Source: JAUWQU01 sp964605095 (GTDB lineage Bacteria > Planctomycetota > Phycisphaerae > SM23-33). From it: DNA of 15,203 nucleotides. The stretch covers positions 1 through 15,203 of the forward strand of contig CAZSBS010000108.1 of NCBI GenBank assembly GCA_964605095.1. Direction: 5' to 3'. The notes beneath the pieces are model-generated. The model did no database searches. It saw only the letters and a program-made list of their open reading frames with translations, and was not told the origin of the DNA. Every line of letters begins with the position of its first letter. The first letter of the stretch is position 1. Position numbers and translations under genes: made by a program. This document shows, piece after piece, positions 1 through 9,458 of this stretch.

Positions 1-1310
1 AGGTCCGTCACCTGCTCGCCGGCAGGCGGGCTCCACGCCAAGGGAGCGTCGGTCAATATCAGAGCTGGGTCCATCGCGGCGGCCTGGGCCACGGCCTGGA
101 CCGACGATTCGTCCGTTGGGGCGCACCGCTGGGCAAACTCGTACAGGTGGACATTGTAGCCGGCCTGGAGCTTGTCCAGCAGGCTCTCGGCGCCGCCGGC
201 CCCAGCCCCGACCGGTCTCGCGGCCAGGAGCACCTCCCGCGCCAACTCAAGCCGGGTGCGGTCGGTGACGGCATCTATGGCCTCTCGCTCGTCCGGAGAC
301 AGCGAGTCGTAGAATGACTGGTCGTACCACCGGCCTAGCGGCTCGATCTCGCCCGAGAGCTTCGACAGTGCCCCCGTCGCGCCGCGAAGAGCCTCCAGCA
401 GCGGCTCGTACTGGCGGGCGAGTTGCCTGCCGGCGGCAGGGGCGGTTATCGCCAGAGCCTTGTCGAGCCGCCGGATAACGCCGGCGGATAGTTGGGCCCT
501 GGCGTCGGCGATGGCTTTGGCGGTCTGGTCGTCCAGCTTGACCGATGGGCCAGGGGCGGCGGCGAACGTCGCGTCCAGGGCGCTGGCGTCCTTACGCGCG
601 GCGGTAAGCTCGTCAAACAGGTCTTTTCTGCGGGTATCAAGCTGCCTGCGCCGGGCGCCGGCGTCGAACTCGGCCAGGCCGGCAAGGTCATCCGCCTCGG
701 CCACCAGCCTGGCACGAAGCGTGCCCGTGGCCCGGGCCACCTGCTCGAAGCGCAGTTGGCGGCGCGGCGCCGATGGCGAGAGCATCTCGGCGAGACGGAG
801 CTTTTCCGGCCCGCCGCGCTGGGCGTCGTAAATGTTCATAGACGCCGAAGTGTCGATCAGCACCGCCACGTTGCGGTCGAGATGCTCGACCAGTTCCCAA
901 CTAACCACAGGCTGGGCGAGCATGGTTACGACCGCCAGCACGGCCAGGACGCGCAGGCCGGTAATCGCCAACCCCTTCCGGCGGCCTACCGCGCGGCGCT
1001 CGATCGAGTAAAGGCTCAGCAGCGACTCGATGGCCAGGCCGCCGCCAAATGCGATTATCCACAGCCGCCAGTTGGAGGTCAGCAGGACAAAACGCATCGA
1101 AAGCTGCATCGCCGCCAGCAGGCACGCAAACGCCGCCGCCACGCGCAGCAGGAACATCGCCGCCCGCGTCCGGGTATTGCCGCCAAAACGCCGGCTGACA
1201 GCCCGCAGGCCCAGCCAGGCCGTCAGCGCACCCAGGAACACGCCCGCAACCGCCAGGGTCGGCAGGCCGACGGGAAGAACCCAGTGAGGTTGTGCCTGTG
1301 CGATTGTCAT
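1..1310 (-). CDS. VWA-domain membrane protein, 3' end outside window
   Basis: The frame is open from ATG at 1308-1310 to the left edge (436 codons, no stop), so the C-terminus is missing. The N-terminus has about four hydrophobic segments (near residues 14-36, 50-70, 83-100 and 116-134). A von Willebrand A domain begins right after them with the strand VAVLIDTSASM; the MIDAS residues are D153, S155 and S157. About 210 Ala/Arg/Leu-rich, probably helical residues follow before the next recognisable strand (GYNVHLYEFA, near 380), so the domain seems to carry a large insertion. The visible part stops at QVTD; T435 is probably the MIDAS threonine. It is the last gene of the MoxR-DUF58-BatA-like operon, separated from the BatA-like gene by an inverted-repeat element. 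No Shine-Dalgarno precedes the ATG. Planctomycete clusters often hold such a second VWA protein. The client of the complex is unknown. Confidence 0.85.
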   Translation of the reverse strand, partial: MTIAQAQPHWVLPVGLPTLAVAGVFLGALTAWLGLRAVSRRFGGNTRTRAAMFLLRVAAAFACLLAAMQLSMRFVLLTSNWRLWIIAFGGGLAIESLLSLYSIERRAVGRRKGLAITGLRVLAVLAVVTMLAQPVVSWELVEHLDRNVAVLIDTSASMNIYDAQRGGPEKLRLAEMLSPSAPRRQLRFEQVARATGTLRARLVAEADDLAGLAEFDAGARRRQLDTRRKDLFDELTAARKDASALDATFAAAPGPSVKLDDQTAKAIADARAQLSAGVIRRLDKALAITAPAAGRQLARQYEPLLEALRGATGALSKLSGEIEPLGRWYDQSFYDSLSPDEREAIDAVTDRTRLELAREVLLAARPVGAGAGGAESLLDKLQAGYNVHLYEFAQRCAPTDESSVQAVAQAAAMDPALILTDAPLAWSPPAGEQVTD

Positions 1311-1337
1311 TGCCGCTCAAGAAGGAAGGTCATAGGT

Positions 1338-1606
1338 CCTAGTGTGGTGTCTCAAATAGATTGTGAATTATCGTGAGTTCATAAACCCGAAATTCGAAGC
1401 ACGAAATCCTAAACAAATCCGAATTGCGAAATTCAAATGCTCAAAACGCCGGTACACGGCACTCGATCCGTGAAAAGCCCGGGCGTCCGTTGGGGTTTCT
1501 TGTTTGTTTTGGATTTTGTGTTTCGACATTGTTTAGGATTTCGTGCTTCGTATTTAGGATTTATCAGGCGGCATAATGCTCATCAATTCTGAGACACTAC
1601 ACCAGG
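1338..1606. repeat. AT-rich inverted-repeat element inside the operon
   Basis: The outer arms are 1338-1354 and 1590-1606; reverse-complemented, they match at 15 of 17 bases. An inner pair, 1395-1416 and 1529-1550, is a perfect 22-bp inverted repeat with about 112 bp between the arms. A small hairpin (CACGG at 1455-1459, CCGTG at 1468-1472) lies in the centre. The arms are clearly AT-richer than the flanking genes. The element fills nearly the whole 305-bp gap between the BatA-like stop and the next start, ending 9 bp from the stop and 27 bp from the ATG. No ORF of note lies inside and no clear target duplication flanks it. It looks like a MITE-like or other dispersed palindromic repeat. In mRNA it would form a long stem-loop between two operon genes and could affect stability, termination or downstream expression. 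No U-tract follows the stem on the minus strand. Confidence 0.75.
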
Positions 1607-1615
1607 TCTTAGCCC

Positions 1616-4195
1616 TCAGGGGACAGAGCCCGAAGCCTGATCTTTCCATTGGCCAAAGTCGTCCGCCGCCTGATCCGCCCGGCCGAACTCCACCGGCACC
1701 GCCGAGTGCGCCCGGCGCCGCCAGGCGATCCACCGGGCAAAGGCTGTCTCTGCCAATAGCGCCAGCACCAGCGCCGCCGCCACATACTGCCATAGCTCGC
1801 TGCCGGGTATGCCGCCCGAGACAGCCGCCAGCAGCTCATCCGCATTCTCGACGCGGACCAGCAGCTTGCCCGCCAGGCCCGTTTTGCGGTCCAGGGCGGC
1901 ACGAATGTGCGAGCGGGCAATAAGGAGGTCGGCGTCGGTAAGCATGGCCATGGCGCTCTCGTCGCCGCTGTCGACCACGACGAACGGCACGCCCTTGCCA
2001 TCGGGGCACATTGCCGAGCAGGCCCGTGCGATGGCGGGCGGCAGCAGCAACCGATACAGACCCGGCTCGTCGGCACTGTTGAACTGGGCCCGAGGCGCCC
2101 GATCATCCGGCGCGACGGCAGCCCATCGCCTGGCCCCGCTGGGCGTGACCACGTCCAGCTTGTCGCCCGCCGCCAGAAGTTTCCCGACCCCGGGCAGCTC
2201 TATCGTCACGTCCTGTCCGACCCGGGCGTTGGGCTCGCTCAGTTGGCCCTCGGCCAGGTAGCAGACCATTTCGTGCAGCAGCGGGACGAAGCAATTGAGC
2301 GTGGGCAGGTTACCCGCGCGGGCGTCCAGCGCCACGGCCAGCATGACGCACCGCCCCTTGCCGCACGCTCGCTCAACCAGCAAGGGCTCGCCCGTGTCAA
2401 ACCTGCCGCCCACGCCGGCTTGGCCGTCGGCATCCAGCGGCTCGAGGCGCCAGTAGCTCGTGAACGCTGCGCTGCCGGCGTCGTTGCTAGGCTCGTCGGC
2501 GATCCGCGACAGGGCCGGATTACTGAACGTTGCCGGCGAGAGCCGCGCCTTCGCGTCCGCCCCGGCCTTGAACAGCCCAAGCCGGGCAGGCGAGAGAGGC
2601 CCCCCCGCCGCGTCGCGCCAGGCGTTGTAGAACTCCGGCCGGCACTGCGGGCCCGGCGCGATCAACAGCCCGCCGCCCCCTACAACGAAGGCTGCCACCT
2701 TCTCCGCCAGCGGGGTCGGCAGCATGGGCACGTCCGCGAGGACCACCACAGAGTAGTCGCGCAGGTCCGTAACCTTGGCGGCGTCGGGCGCGGCGACAAC
2801 CGTGGTGGACATCATGCCCTCGCCCTTGATTGGGCGGGTTGCGGGGGCGCCCCGGCGGATTGAGTCCGCCGACAGCGCCGCGTCGATGAAGTCCGCCGCG
2901 CCACCCAGCGAGCGGCTCGACGGCGAGCCGTCAACGATCAGCACCCCAAGGGCCGCGCGAACGTCCACAACCCTGCAGGCAACATTGTCGCCGTCAAAGG
3001 CGTCCTGCACCTCCAGCCGCGCCGTCAGCACGTGACGCCCGCTCCGCGCAAAGCGGTAATTGAAGCGCACAACCTCGACGACGCCCCCGTCAGGCCTCGG
3101 AGCCCCGGGGGCCGGGGGAACCCGAGCAAGGCCCATCGTTCCTACCGCCGCGCCATCTATCAGCAGGGTGACGACCGCGTCGCTTGCCGCGTCGGTGCCG
3201 GTCGAGCGGACGTGAACGTCGATGCCCACCTCGCGGTCGGTGCCGATCACCCGGCGGTCCGGCAGGATGTCCGTTATCGCCAGGTTGGCCAGCCTGCGCG
3301 GCGCGGGCATCGCGGCGACGATCACGTCCGGGACCATCGGCAGACGCTTTAGGGCCATGCCCACAGAGCGCCAGTTCGCCTTGGCACGCACGTCCCAGCC
3401 GATCTGCTGGCCATCGGTTATGAGGATTATCTTCTTGCCAGGATTCGCCCCGCCGGCAAGCGTCTCCGACGCCAACTGAAGCGCCGGCCCGGCTCGCATT
3501 GTGCCGCCCATAGGCGTCAGCGAATCCAGCGACACGGCCAAGTCGTTGCGGTTGAAAGTCGCCCTGCCAAGAATCGCCCGCGGCACGGCCCCCGCCACCA
3601 CAAGGCTTATCCCGTCGCCCGGGCCGCAATCGGCGACCACCGCCCGCGCCAGGCGGACAGCCCGGTCGAAGTTCGTCTCGCCGCCGTCGCTGCCGCCTCG
3701 GGCGGGCAGGGCCATCGACATCGAACCGTCAATGACTATCGCCACGTCCTTGGGCCCGCCGCCGAAGTTCCATCGCTTAGCCTGGCGCCACTGCTCGAAC
3801 GCGCCGGCTCCGGGGACAACCAGCAGCAGCAGGCCCGCCACGATCAGCAGCCGCAACCGCAGGGCCTTGCGTGACCACATCGACGCCGCCACGGCCAGGC
3901 AAACCGCAGCCGCGGGCACCGCCAGGATCGCAGCCAGCACCGTCAGTGTGGGCCTCGACGGCAGCAATGGTCTCGCTACCGCCAACACCGCCAGAGCCAC
4001 CACCATGCACCGCAGGGACAGTAGAGCGATCTCCTCGACCATGATCCGCCTGCTCCGCGCAGCCAGCGAAGCCGATAGAAACCGCATTGCCCCCCACTGC
4101 ACCACGCGTGCCTTGCGGCGGTTGAGCAGATGAAGGACCACCGGTATCGCCAGGGCACAAAGTGCTAGGAGAATTGGCCAGTTGAGGAATGTCAT
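1616..4195 (-). CDS. BatA-like VWA membrane protein
   Basis: 859 residues. The first 60 or so residues match the BatA N-terminal region: a membrane helix from about residue 5, the motif PVVLHLLNRRKARVVQWGAM, and a second helix near 53-75. Two more hydrophobic stretches follow (about 83-105 and 113-132). The VWA domain starts with VAIVIDGSMSM; the MIDAS set looks complete with D156, S158, S160, a probable T232 (GGTM) and D261 (LITDG). A long extracytoplasmic region follows, including a glutamine-amidotransferase-like or beta-rich part (DYSVVVLADVP, GGGGLLIAPG). A last membrane helix lies near 803-820, with a basic stop (WRRR) and a short cytoplasmic tail. The ATG at 4193-4195 overlaps the DUF58 stop (ATGA arrangement), which implies translational coupling. 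BatA-type proteins work with MoxR ATPases in membrane stress or complex assembly; the target here is unknown. Confidence 0.92.
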   Translation of the reverse strand: MTFLNWPILLALCALAIPVVLHLLNRRKARVVQWGAMRFLSASLAARSRRIMVEEIALLSLRCMVVALAVLAVARPLLPSRPTLTVLAAILAVPAAAVCLAVAASMWSRKALRLRLLIVAGLLLLVVPGAGAFEQWRQAKRWNFGGGPKDVAIVIDGSMSMALPARGGSDGGETNFDRAVRLARAVVADCGPGDGISLVVAGAVPRAILGRATFNRNDLAVSLDSLTPMGGTMRAGPALQLASETLAGGANPGKKIILITDGQQIGWDVRAKANWRSVGMALKRLPMVPDVIVAAMPAPRRLANLAITDILPDRRVIGTDREVGIDVHVRSTGTDAASDAVVTLLIDGAAVGTMGLARVPPAPGAPRPDGGVVEVVRFNYRFARSGRHVLTARLEVQDAFDGDNVACRVVDVRAALGVLIVDGSPSSRSLGGAADFIDAALSADSIRRGAPATRPIKGEGMMSTTVVAAPDAAKVTDLRDYSVVVLADVPMLPTPLAEKVAAFVVGGGGLLIAPGPQCRPEFYNAWRDAAGGPLSPARLGLFKAGADAKARLSPATFSNPALSRIADEPSNDAGSAAFTSYWRLEPLDADGQAGVGGRFDTGEPLLVERACGKGRCVMLAVALDARAGNLPTLNCFVPLLHEMVCYLAEGQLSEPNARVGQDVTIELPGVGKLLAAGDKLDVVTPSGARRWAAVAPDDRAPRAQFNSADEPGLYRLLLPPAIARACSAMCPDGKGVPFVVVDSGDESAMAMLTDADLLIARSHIRAALDRKTGLAGKLLVRVENADELLAAVSGGIPGSELWQYVAAALVLALLAETAFARWIAWRRRAHSAVPVEFGRADQAADDFGQWKDQASGSVP

Positions 4196-5124
4196 TGCGC
4201 CCGCTCGGCAAGGTAAGCGCTCAGGGCCGCGCCAAAGTCGTGGCTGGTGGATAACTGGACGTAGTCCACGTTCATCCGTCCGCAGCCCTGCTGGAGCATG
4301 GCGACGTGCCTGCGGAACTGGTCAAGGTACTCCGCCCGTATAGCCCGGCCGTCCACGTGCTGCCGCTCGTCGAGGCGTTCGAGGTCGCAAAACTCGGTGA
4401 ACTGCTCGAACGGGAACGTCAGTTCCTCCTCGGCCAGGACGTGCAGGACCACCACCTCGTGCCTGCGATGGCGGAAGTGGTGCAGCGCGCGGAGTATCTC
4501 GCCGGGATCGTCCAGCAAGTCGCTGATGACCACCACCAGCCCGCGCCGGTGCGATCGCCGGGCAACGTCGTGCAGGATCGGCGCGATGGCCGTCTCGCCG
4601 CCACAGCCGGCCGCGGCGAGTTCGCCGAGCAGCACCCGCAAGTGCCCGGGCCTGCTTCGCGGCGGGATCTGCCCGCGGATTTGAGTATCGAAGGTCAGCA
4701 GGCCGACCGCGTCCTGCTGGTGGATCATCAGGTGCGCCAGCGACGCCGCCAGGCACCGGCCATACTCAAACTTGCTGAGCATCCGCCCGTCGACGCGGAC
4801 GGCGAGGTTGCCGCGGTAGCCCATCGAGCCGGAAGCGTCCAGCAGGATCGTCGCCCGCAGGTTGGTCTCCTCGACGAACTGCTTGACGTAATAGCGGTCG
4901 CTCTTGCCGTAGGCGCGCCAGTCCAGGTCGCGGATGTCGTCGCCGGGGGCGTACTGGCGGTGCTCGGCGAACTCGACGGAAAAGCCCTTGTATGGGCTGC
5001 GGTGCCGCCCGGACACGAAGCCCTCGACCACGCCGCGCGCCAACAACTCCAGCCGATGGAGCCTCGCCAGCGCCTCGCCGTCAAGCAGCCGCATGTACTC
5101 GGGTTTTGCTTCCGGGCCAACCAT
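4192..5124 (-). CDS. DUF58 domain protein
   Basis: 310 residues from the ATG at 5122-5124. It carries the DUF58 signature: LHRLELLARGVVEGFVSG, then HRSPYKGFSVEFAEHRQY, then PGDDIRDLDWRAYGKSDRYY, followed by a VWA-like strand LLDASGSM with D96, S98 and S100. The frame stays open up to a GTG at 5181, only 7 bp after the MoxR stop. That version would add 19 residues unlike family N-termini, so the ATG is preferred; neither start has a strong Shine-Dalgarno. The stop codon overlaps the start of the BatA-like gene by 3 bp. In the known family arrangement, DUF58 proteins sit directly after moxR and are thought to be soluble VWA-like partners of the ATPase. Family assignment is secure; function is inferred from context. 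Confidence 0.93.
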   Translation of the reverse strand: MVGPEAKPEYMRLLDGEALARLHRLELLARGVVEGFVSGRHRSPYKGFSVEFAEHRQYAPGDDIRDLDWRAYGKSDRYYVKQFVEETNLRATILLDASGSMGYRGNLAVRVDGRMLSKFEYGRCLAASLAHLMIHQQDAVGLLTFDTQIRGQIPPRSRPGHLRVLLGELAAAGCGGETAIAPILHDVARRSHRRGLVVVISDLLDDPGEILRALHHFRHRRHEVVVLHVLAEEELTFPFEQFTEFCDLERLDERQHVDGRAIRAEYLDQFRRHVAMLQQGCGRMNVDYVQLSTSHDFGAALSAYLAERAQ

Positions 5125-5187
5125 TACGGTATCCACGTTCGATGTTATCGAGCCCGGCCGAGGCGGTGCCCAGCGGCACACGTGCGC

Positions 5188-6258
<1,071 letters not shown>

Positions 6259-6482
6259 CAATGGATCTCCTGCATCCAGGAACTGGCCGCCCATAATGAC
6301 AGCCAATACTTTAAACTCCCATGGCGAGCAGAGTGGCCGCACAATCGCGTTTAGTTCTGCGCCTGTTTTGACGGCGGGCGGGGGCGGCCGGGCTTGAATT
6401 CCAGCCTGTCCGCGGCGATGCTGGAGGCGCATGATTCACGGCCGGCCGGGGCCGGCTGGCCGGTTTCGATCGGGAGGCGAAT
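6259..6482. promoter_or_regulatory. divergent intergenic region, probable promoters for both sides
   Basis: This 224-bp spacer separates two divergent genes, so both promoters should lie here. I cannot assign a convincing sigma-70 -35/-10 pair for either. CATTAT on the minus strand, near 6292-6297, is a possible but weak -10 for the MoxR operon. The right end holds a GC-rich hairpin and a ribosome site, GGAGG at 6473-6477, five bases before the ATG at 6483. Confidence 0.4.
6439..6462 (+). promoter_or_regulatory. GC-rich hairpin in the 5' leader
   Basis: Arms 6439-6447 and 6454-6462 can pair as a 9-bp, almost entirely G/C stem with one G-T pair and a 6-base loop. The hairpin ends 10 bases before the Shine-Dalgarno of the secreted GH123/DUF4091-like gene. 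If transcribed, it would be very stable and could slow or shape translation initiation. In a GC-rich genome it may also be chance. Confidence 0.35.
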
Positions 6483-9458
6483 ATGCGAAGCAGGTCAATA
6501 TCCGCAATCGTAGCGGCGGCGGCAATTGTGGCGGCCGTGACGGTCCACGCGCGCGCCGCGGATGCCACCTGGCCGCCGAAGGGTTCGGCCGTGAGGGTGC
6601 CGATCGTCCGCGACAACTGGACTTCCGCCGTCGGCGACGAGCGGTACGGCAACAATGGCGGCTCGTCGCGGATGAAGCTCAAGGGCCAGCAGGAGCACTC
6701 TATTTTCGACATTGACCCGTCGGCACTGAAGGGCAAGATCATCACGGGCGCGCTGTGGCACGTGCGAAGCGCCGGCGTGCGTGAGCCGCTGCGCCGCGTG
6801 ACGGCCTCGACGCTCGCCTCGCCGTGGGTCGAGGGCACCGCCAGCCGGTACGACCGCCAGGCCGGCAGCAGTTGCTTCGCCCAGGCCGAACTAGGCAAGC
6901 GCGACTGGTCGTACCCCGGCAGCACGCTGATGGACGTCGCCTTCGGCGGCGGGCGGACGATCTGGCGTTTCGCCGAGGCATCCCCGCCCGCGGACCAGGG
7001 CTGGCAAGCGGTGGCCATAGACCCCGACGTCCTGGCCGCCCGCATCGCCGGCCTCAGCTACGGCCTGGCCGCGTACGACGACGTCGGCAGCGAGTGGGCA
7101 TACCGCGGCGGGAAGTTCACCTACTCGACGTTCCCCAACCGATTCATCTTCAGCCACGAGCAAAGCTCAAGCGCGCCCTGGCTGGAGGTGTGGGTCAACG
7201 GCGCGGATTCCCGCCCGCCCCCCGCCGTGACGGACATCGCCGCGACCACCGATGGCCTGCCCGCCGGCGAGGCCCTCGTGACGTGGACCACCCCGGCCGA
7301 CACCGGCGGCGGAAAGACCCTCGGCTTCAACGTCGCCTTCGCCGCCGCCGGCAAGCCCCAGACCACCAAGGCAAGCGGGCAGGTTCCACGCTATCTCATT
7401 CCATTCGCCGGACCCGCGGGCCGGCAGGTGCGGATGCACCTTGCGGGCCTTCCTCTGGCGCCAGACGCCGCCGTCACGCTCACAATCGCCGCGGTGGATA
7501 GTGCCGGCAACGTCGGGGCCGCCGCGAGCAAGGCCATCCGCCTCTCGGCCGAGCCAGCCGCTATGGAACTGCCCGACGCCGGCATCGAGCCGTTCCCGCC
7601 ATCGACGAACCTGCCCGCCGCCGGGCCGCTGAAGGTCGGCATAGTCGACCTGCTAGACAAGATAAGCCCGGCCACAGGCGCGATGATCCCGCCCCAGCCG
7701 CAAGGGTATCTCGGCGGCAACCACCTTTGGTCGGCGGCGAAAAAGCTCATCCGGCTGTACGCCGCCCGCAACGAGGCGGTGTGCTTCCAGGTAAACCTCG
7801 CAGGCTCGGCCAAGTCGGCTCGCGCGACCCTCACCTTCCCCGCCTCGTCCCCGTTAGGAGCCCCAAGGGCCGGCGTCAAGGCCAAGGTCGAGCGGTTCGA
7901 CTACGTCCAGACCTCCGCCGGCGTGCTGCCGGACGTCATCGTTCCGCTGCCAAGGGGCGGCCGGTTCGCCGTGCCCTTTGCCGACGACCCCGAGGCCACG
8001 GGAGCCGAGAATGTCAGCCTGTTGTGCGAGGTGTATGTCGGGCACGACGCCAAGCCGGGGCTCCGCCGGGGCACGCTTCGCGTAGAGGCCGACGGGGGGG
8101 CGCTGGACATAGCCGTCGAGCTCAACGTGTGGGATTTCACGCTGCCGGACAAGCTGTCGTTCATCCCGGAGATGAACTGTTACGGCACGGCCGGCCCGGG
8201 CACGGGCCTGGAGTACTACCGCGTCGCGCACGAGCACCGTTTGTGCCTCAACCGCCTGTACTACAACTGGCGTGGCCAGCCCAGCCAGCTCCCGGGGCTC
8301 CTGACGGCGGCGCCCGGATGGGCCGGCGGCAACTTCGACTGGGCAGCCTGGGACAAGGCATTCGGACCCCTGCTGGACGGCTCGGCCTTCGCCGACCTGC
8401 CGCGAGCAGGCGAGCCGGTGGACGTATTCTACCTGCCCTTCTGCGAGAACTGGCCCGTGCCTATCGAGAAGAACTACCTCAAGACGTACTGGATCGACCG
8501 GGCGTTTCGCCCGGGATATCGGCAGGAGTTGTCCAACGCCTTCGCCCAATTCGCCAGCCACTGCAACCAGCGGAAATGGCGCCAGACGATCTTCGAGTTC
8601 TACCTGAACAACAAGGTCTACTTCAAACGCGACGGTGGCTGGGGTCGGTCGTCGGCGCTGTGGGTATTCGACGAGCCGGTCAACACGCAGGACTTCTGGG
8701 CCTTGCGGTGGTACGGAGCGGTCTGGCAGCAGGCGGTGTCGGCCTCGGCAGGGGCGGCAAAGATGTGGTTCCGCGCCGACGTGTCCTACAGCCAGTACGA
8801 GCGTGACATCTTCCGCGACGTGCTGGACATCGAGTGCCTTGGCGGCTGCGACGCCCAGAAGGTCCGCATGGCTCGTGAGCGGTCGCTGCTTGGCGGCGGG
8901 GCCTGCCACGTGCAGTACGGCTCGGCCAACGACCCGGCAACGGCGAACCTCCAGCCGGTGCTGTGGTGCCTCAAGGCGTTTGCGGACGGCTCGGTCGGCG
9001 TGCTGCCGTGGCAGACCATCGGCAGCGCCGACAAGCTCACTAAAGGCGCCCCCACGGGCCTGTTCATCGCGGCGCCTGGCGGCGGAGTCGTGCCGTCGGT
9101 GCGGGTGAAGGCGTTCCGCCGCGGCCAGCAGGACGTCGAATATCTGACGATGCTCGGCGACGTGAGCGGCAAGCCGCTCTTTGCCGTTGCGGGTATGCTG
9201 AAGAAGCGGATCGACCTGGCCGAGAAGGTCCGCAAGACATCCGAAGCCGACGCCGGCACGGTGAGCTTCGACAAGGCAAGCTCGGCGGCGTTGTGGCGCC
9301 TGCGCGTCGCGGCCGGGGCGGCCATCTCAGCCAAACACCCGCCCTACCGCCGCTGCATCCGGCCGATAACGGTGCCAAAGCGCGACCCGGGCGGGCTCGA
9401 CATGCCCCGCTACGCCAGCCCGGCCCCGGCCCTGCCGCCCAGCGGTCCGGACATGTGA
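6483..9458 (+). CDS. secreted GH123/DUF4091-like glycan-active protein
   Basis: 991 residues. A signal peptide (MRSRSISAIVAAAAIVAAVT, cleavage likely after ARA near residue 25) sends it out of the cytoplasm. Residues of about 35-240 form a beta-rich domain that resembles DNRLRE-type wall or carbohydrate-associated domains (VRDNWTSAVGDERYGNN near the start). Residues of about 243-360 look like a fibronectin type III domain (PPPAVTDIAATTD to AAVDSAGNVGAA). From about 380 on it resembles GH123/DUF4091 proteins: VWDFTLPDKLSFIPEMNCYG, then YYRVAHEHRLCLNRLYYNW, then WVFDEPV with an Asp-Glu pair D730-E731, and near the end AFRRGQQDVEYLTML. GH123 enzymes (N-acetylgalactosaminidases) use such an Asp-Glu pair, but many DUF4091 proteins have no known substrate. 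The last 45 residues are proline-rich. GGAGG at 6473-6477 supports the start. Substrate unknown. Confidence 0.85.
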   Translation: MRSRSISAIVAAAAIVAAVTVHARAADATWPPKGSAVRVPIVRDNWTSAVGDERYGNNGGSSRMKLKGQQEHSIFDIDPSALKGKIITGALWHVRSAGVREPLRRVTASTLASPWVEGTASRYDRQAGSSCFAQAELGKRDWSYPGSTLMDVAFGGGRTIWRFAEASPPADQGWQAVAIDPDVLAARIAGLSYGLAAYDDVGSEWAYRGGKFTYSTFPNRFIFSHEQSSSAPWLEVWVNGADSRPPPAVTDIAATTDGLPAGEALVTWTTPADTGGGKTLGFNVAFAAAGKPQTTKASGQVPRYLIPFAGPAGRQVRMHLAGLPLAPDAAVTLTIAAVDSAGNVGAAASKAIRLSAEPAAMELPDAGIEPFPPSTNLPAAGPLKVGIVDLLDKISPATGAMIPPQPQGYLGGNHLWSAAKKLIRLYAARNEAVCFQVNLAGSAKSARATLTFPASSPLGAPRAGVKAKVERFDYVQTSAGVLPDVIVPLPRGGRFAVPFADDPEATGAENVSLLCEVYVGHDAKPGLRRGTLRVEADGGALDIAVELNVWDFTLPDKLSFIPEMNCYGTAGPGTGLEYYRVAHEHRLCLNRLYYNWRGQPSQLPGLLTAAPGWAGGNFDWAAWDKAFGPLLDGSAFADLPRAGEPVDVFYLPFCENWPVPIEKNYLKTYWIDRAFRPGYRQELSNAFAQFASHCNQRKWRQTIFEFYLNNKVYFKRDGGWGRSSALWVFDEPVNTQDFWALRWYGAVWQQAVSASAGAAKMWFRADVSYSQYERDIFRDVLDIECLGGCDAQKVRMARERSLLGGGACHVQYGSANDPATANLQPVLWCLKAFADGSVGVLPWQTIGSADKLTKGAPTGLFIAAPGGGVVPSVRVKAFRRGQQDVEYLTMLGDVSGKPLFAVAGMLKKRIDLAEKVRKTSEADAGTVSFDKASSAALWRLRVAAGAAISAKHPPYRRCIRPITVPKRDPGGLDMPRYASPAPALPPSGPDM

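Noticed and set aside
492..1376. 294-codon open frame on the plus strand
   Set aside because: It lies opposite the VWA gene, which has membrane helices and a MIDAS motif; the Arg/Gln-rich translation looks like a shadow.
1311..1615. Intrinsic terminator for the operon
   Set aside because: Although it forms a long stem, there is no T-tract after it on the minus strand and a further operon gene starts 28 bases beyond.
5125..5181. GTG start that would lengthen the DUF58 protein by 19 residues
   Set aside because: The added residues do not resemble DUF58 N-termini; the internal ATG gives a normal family start. The GTG remains possible because it lies close to the MoxR stop.
7854..8909. 351-codon open frame on the minus strand
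   Set aside because: Opposite the GH123/DUF4091-like gene; no domain or ribosome site seen.
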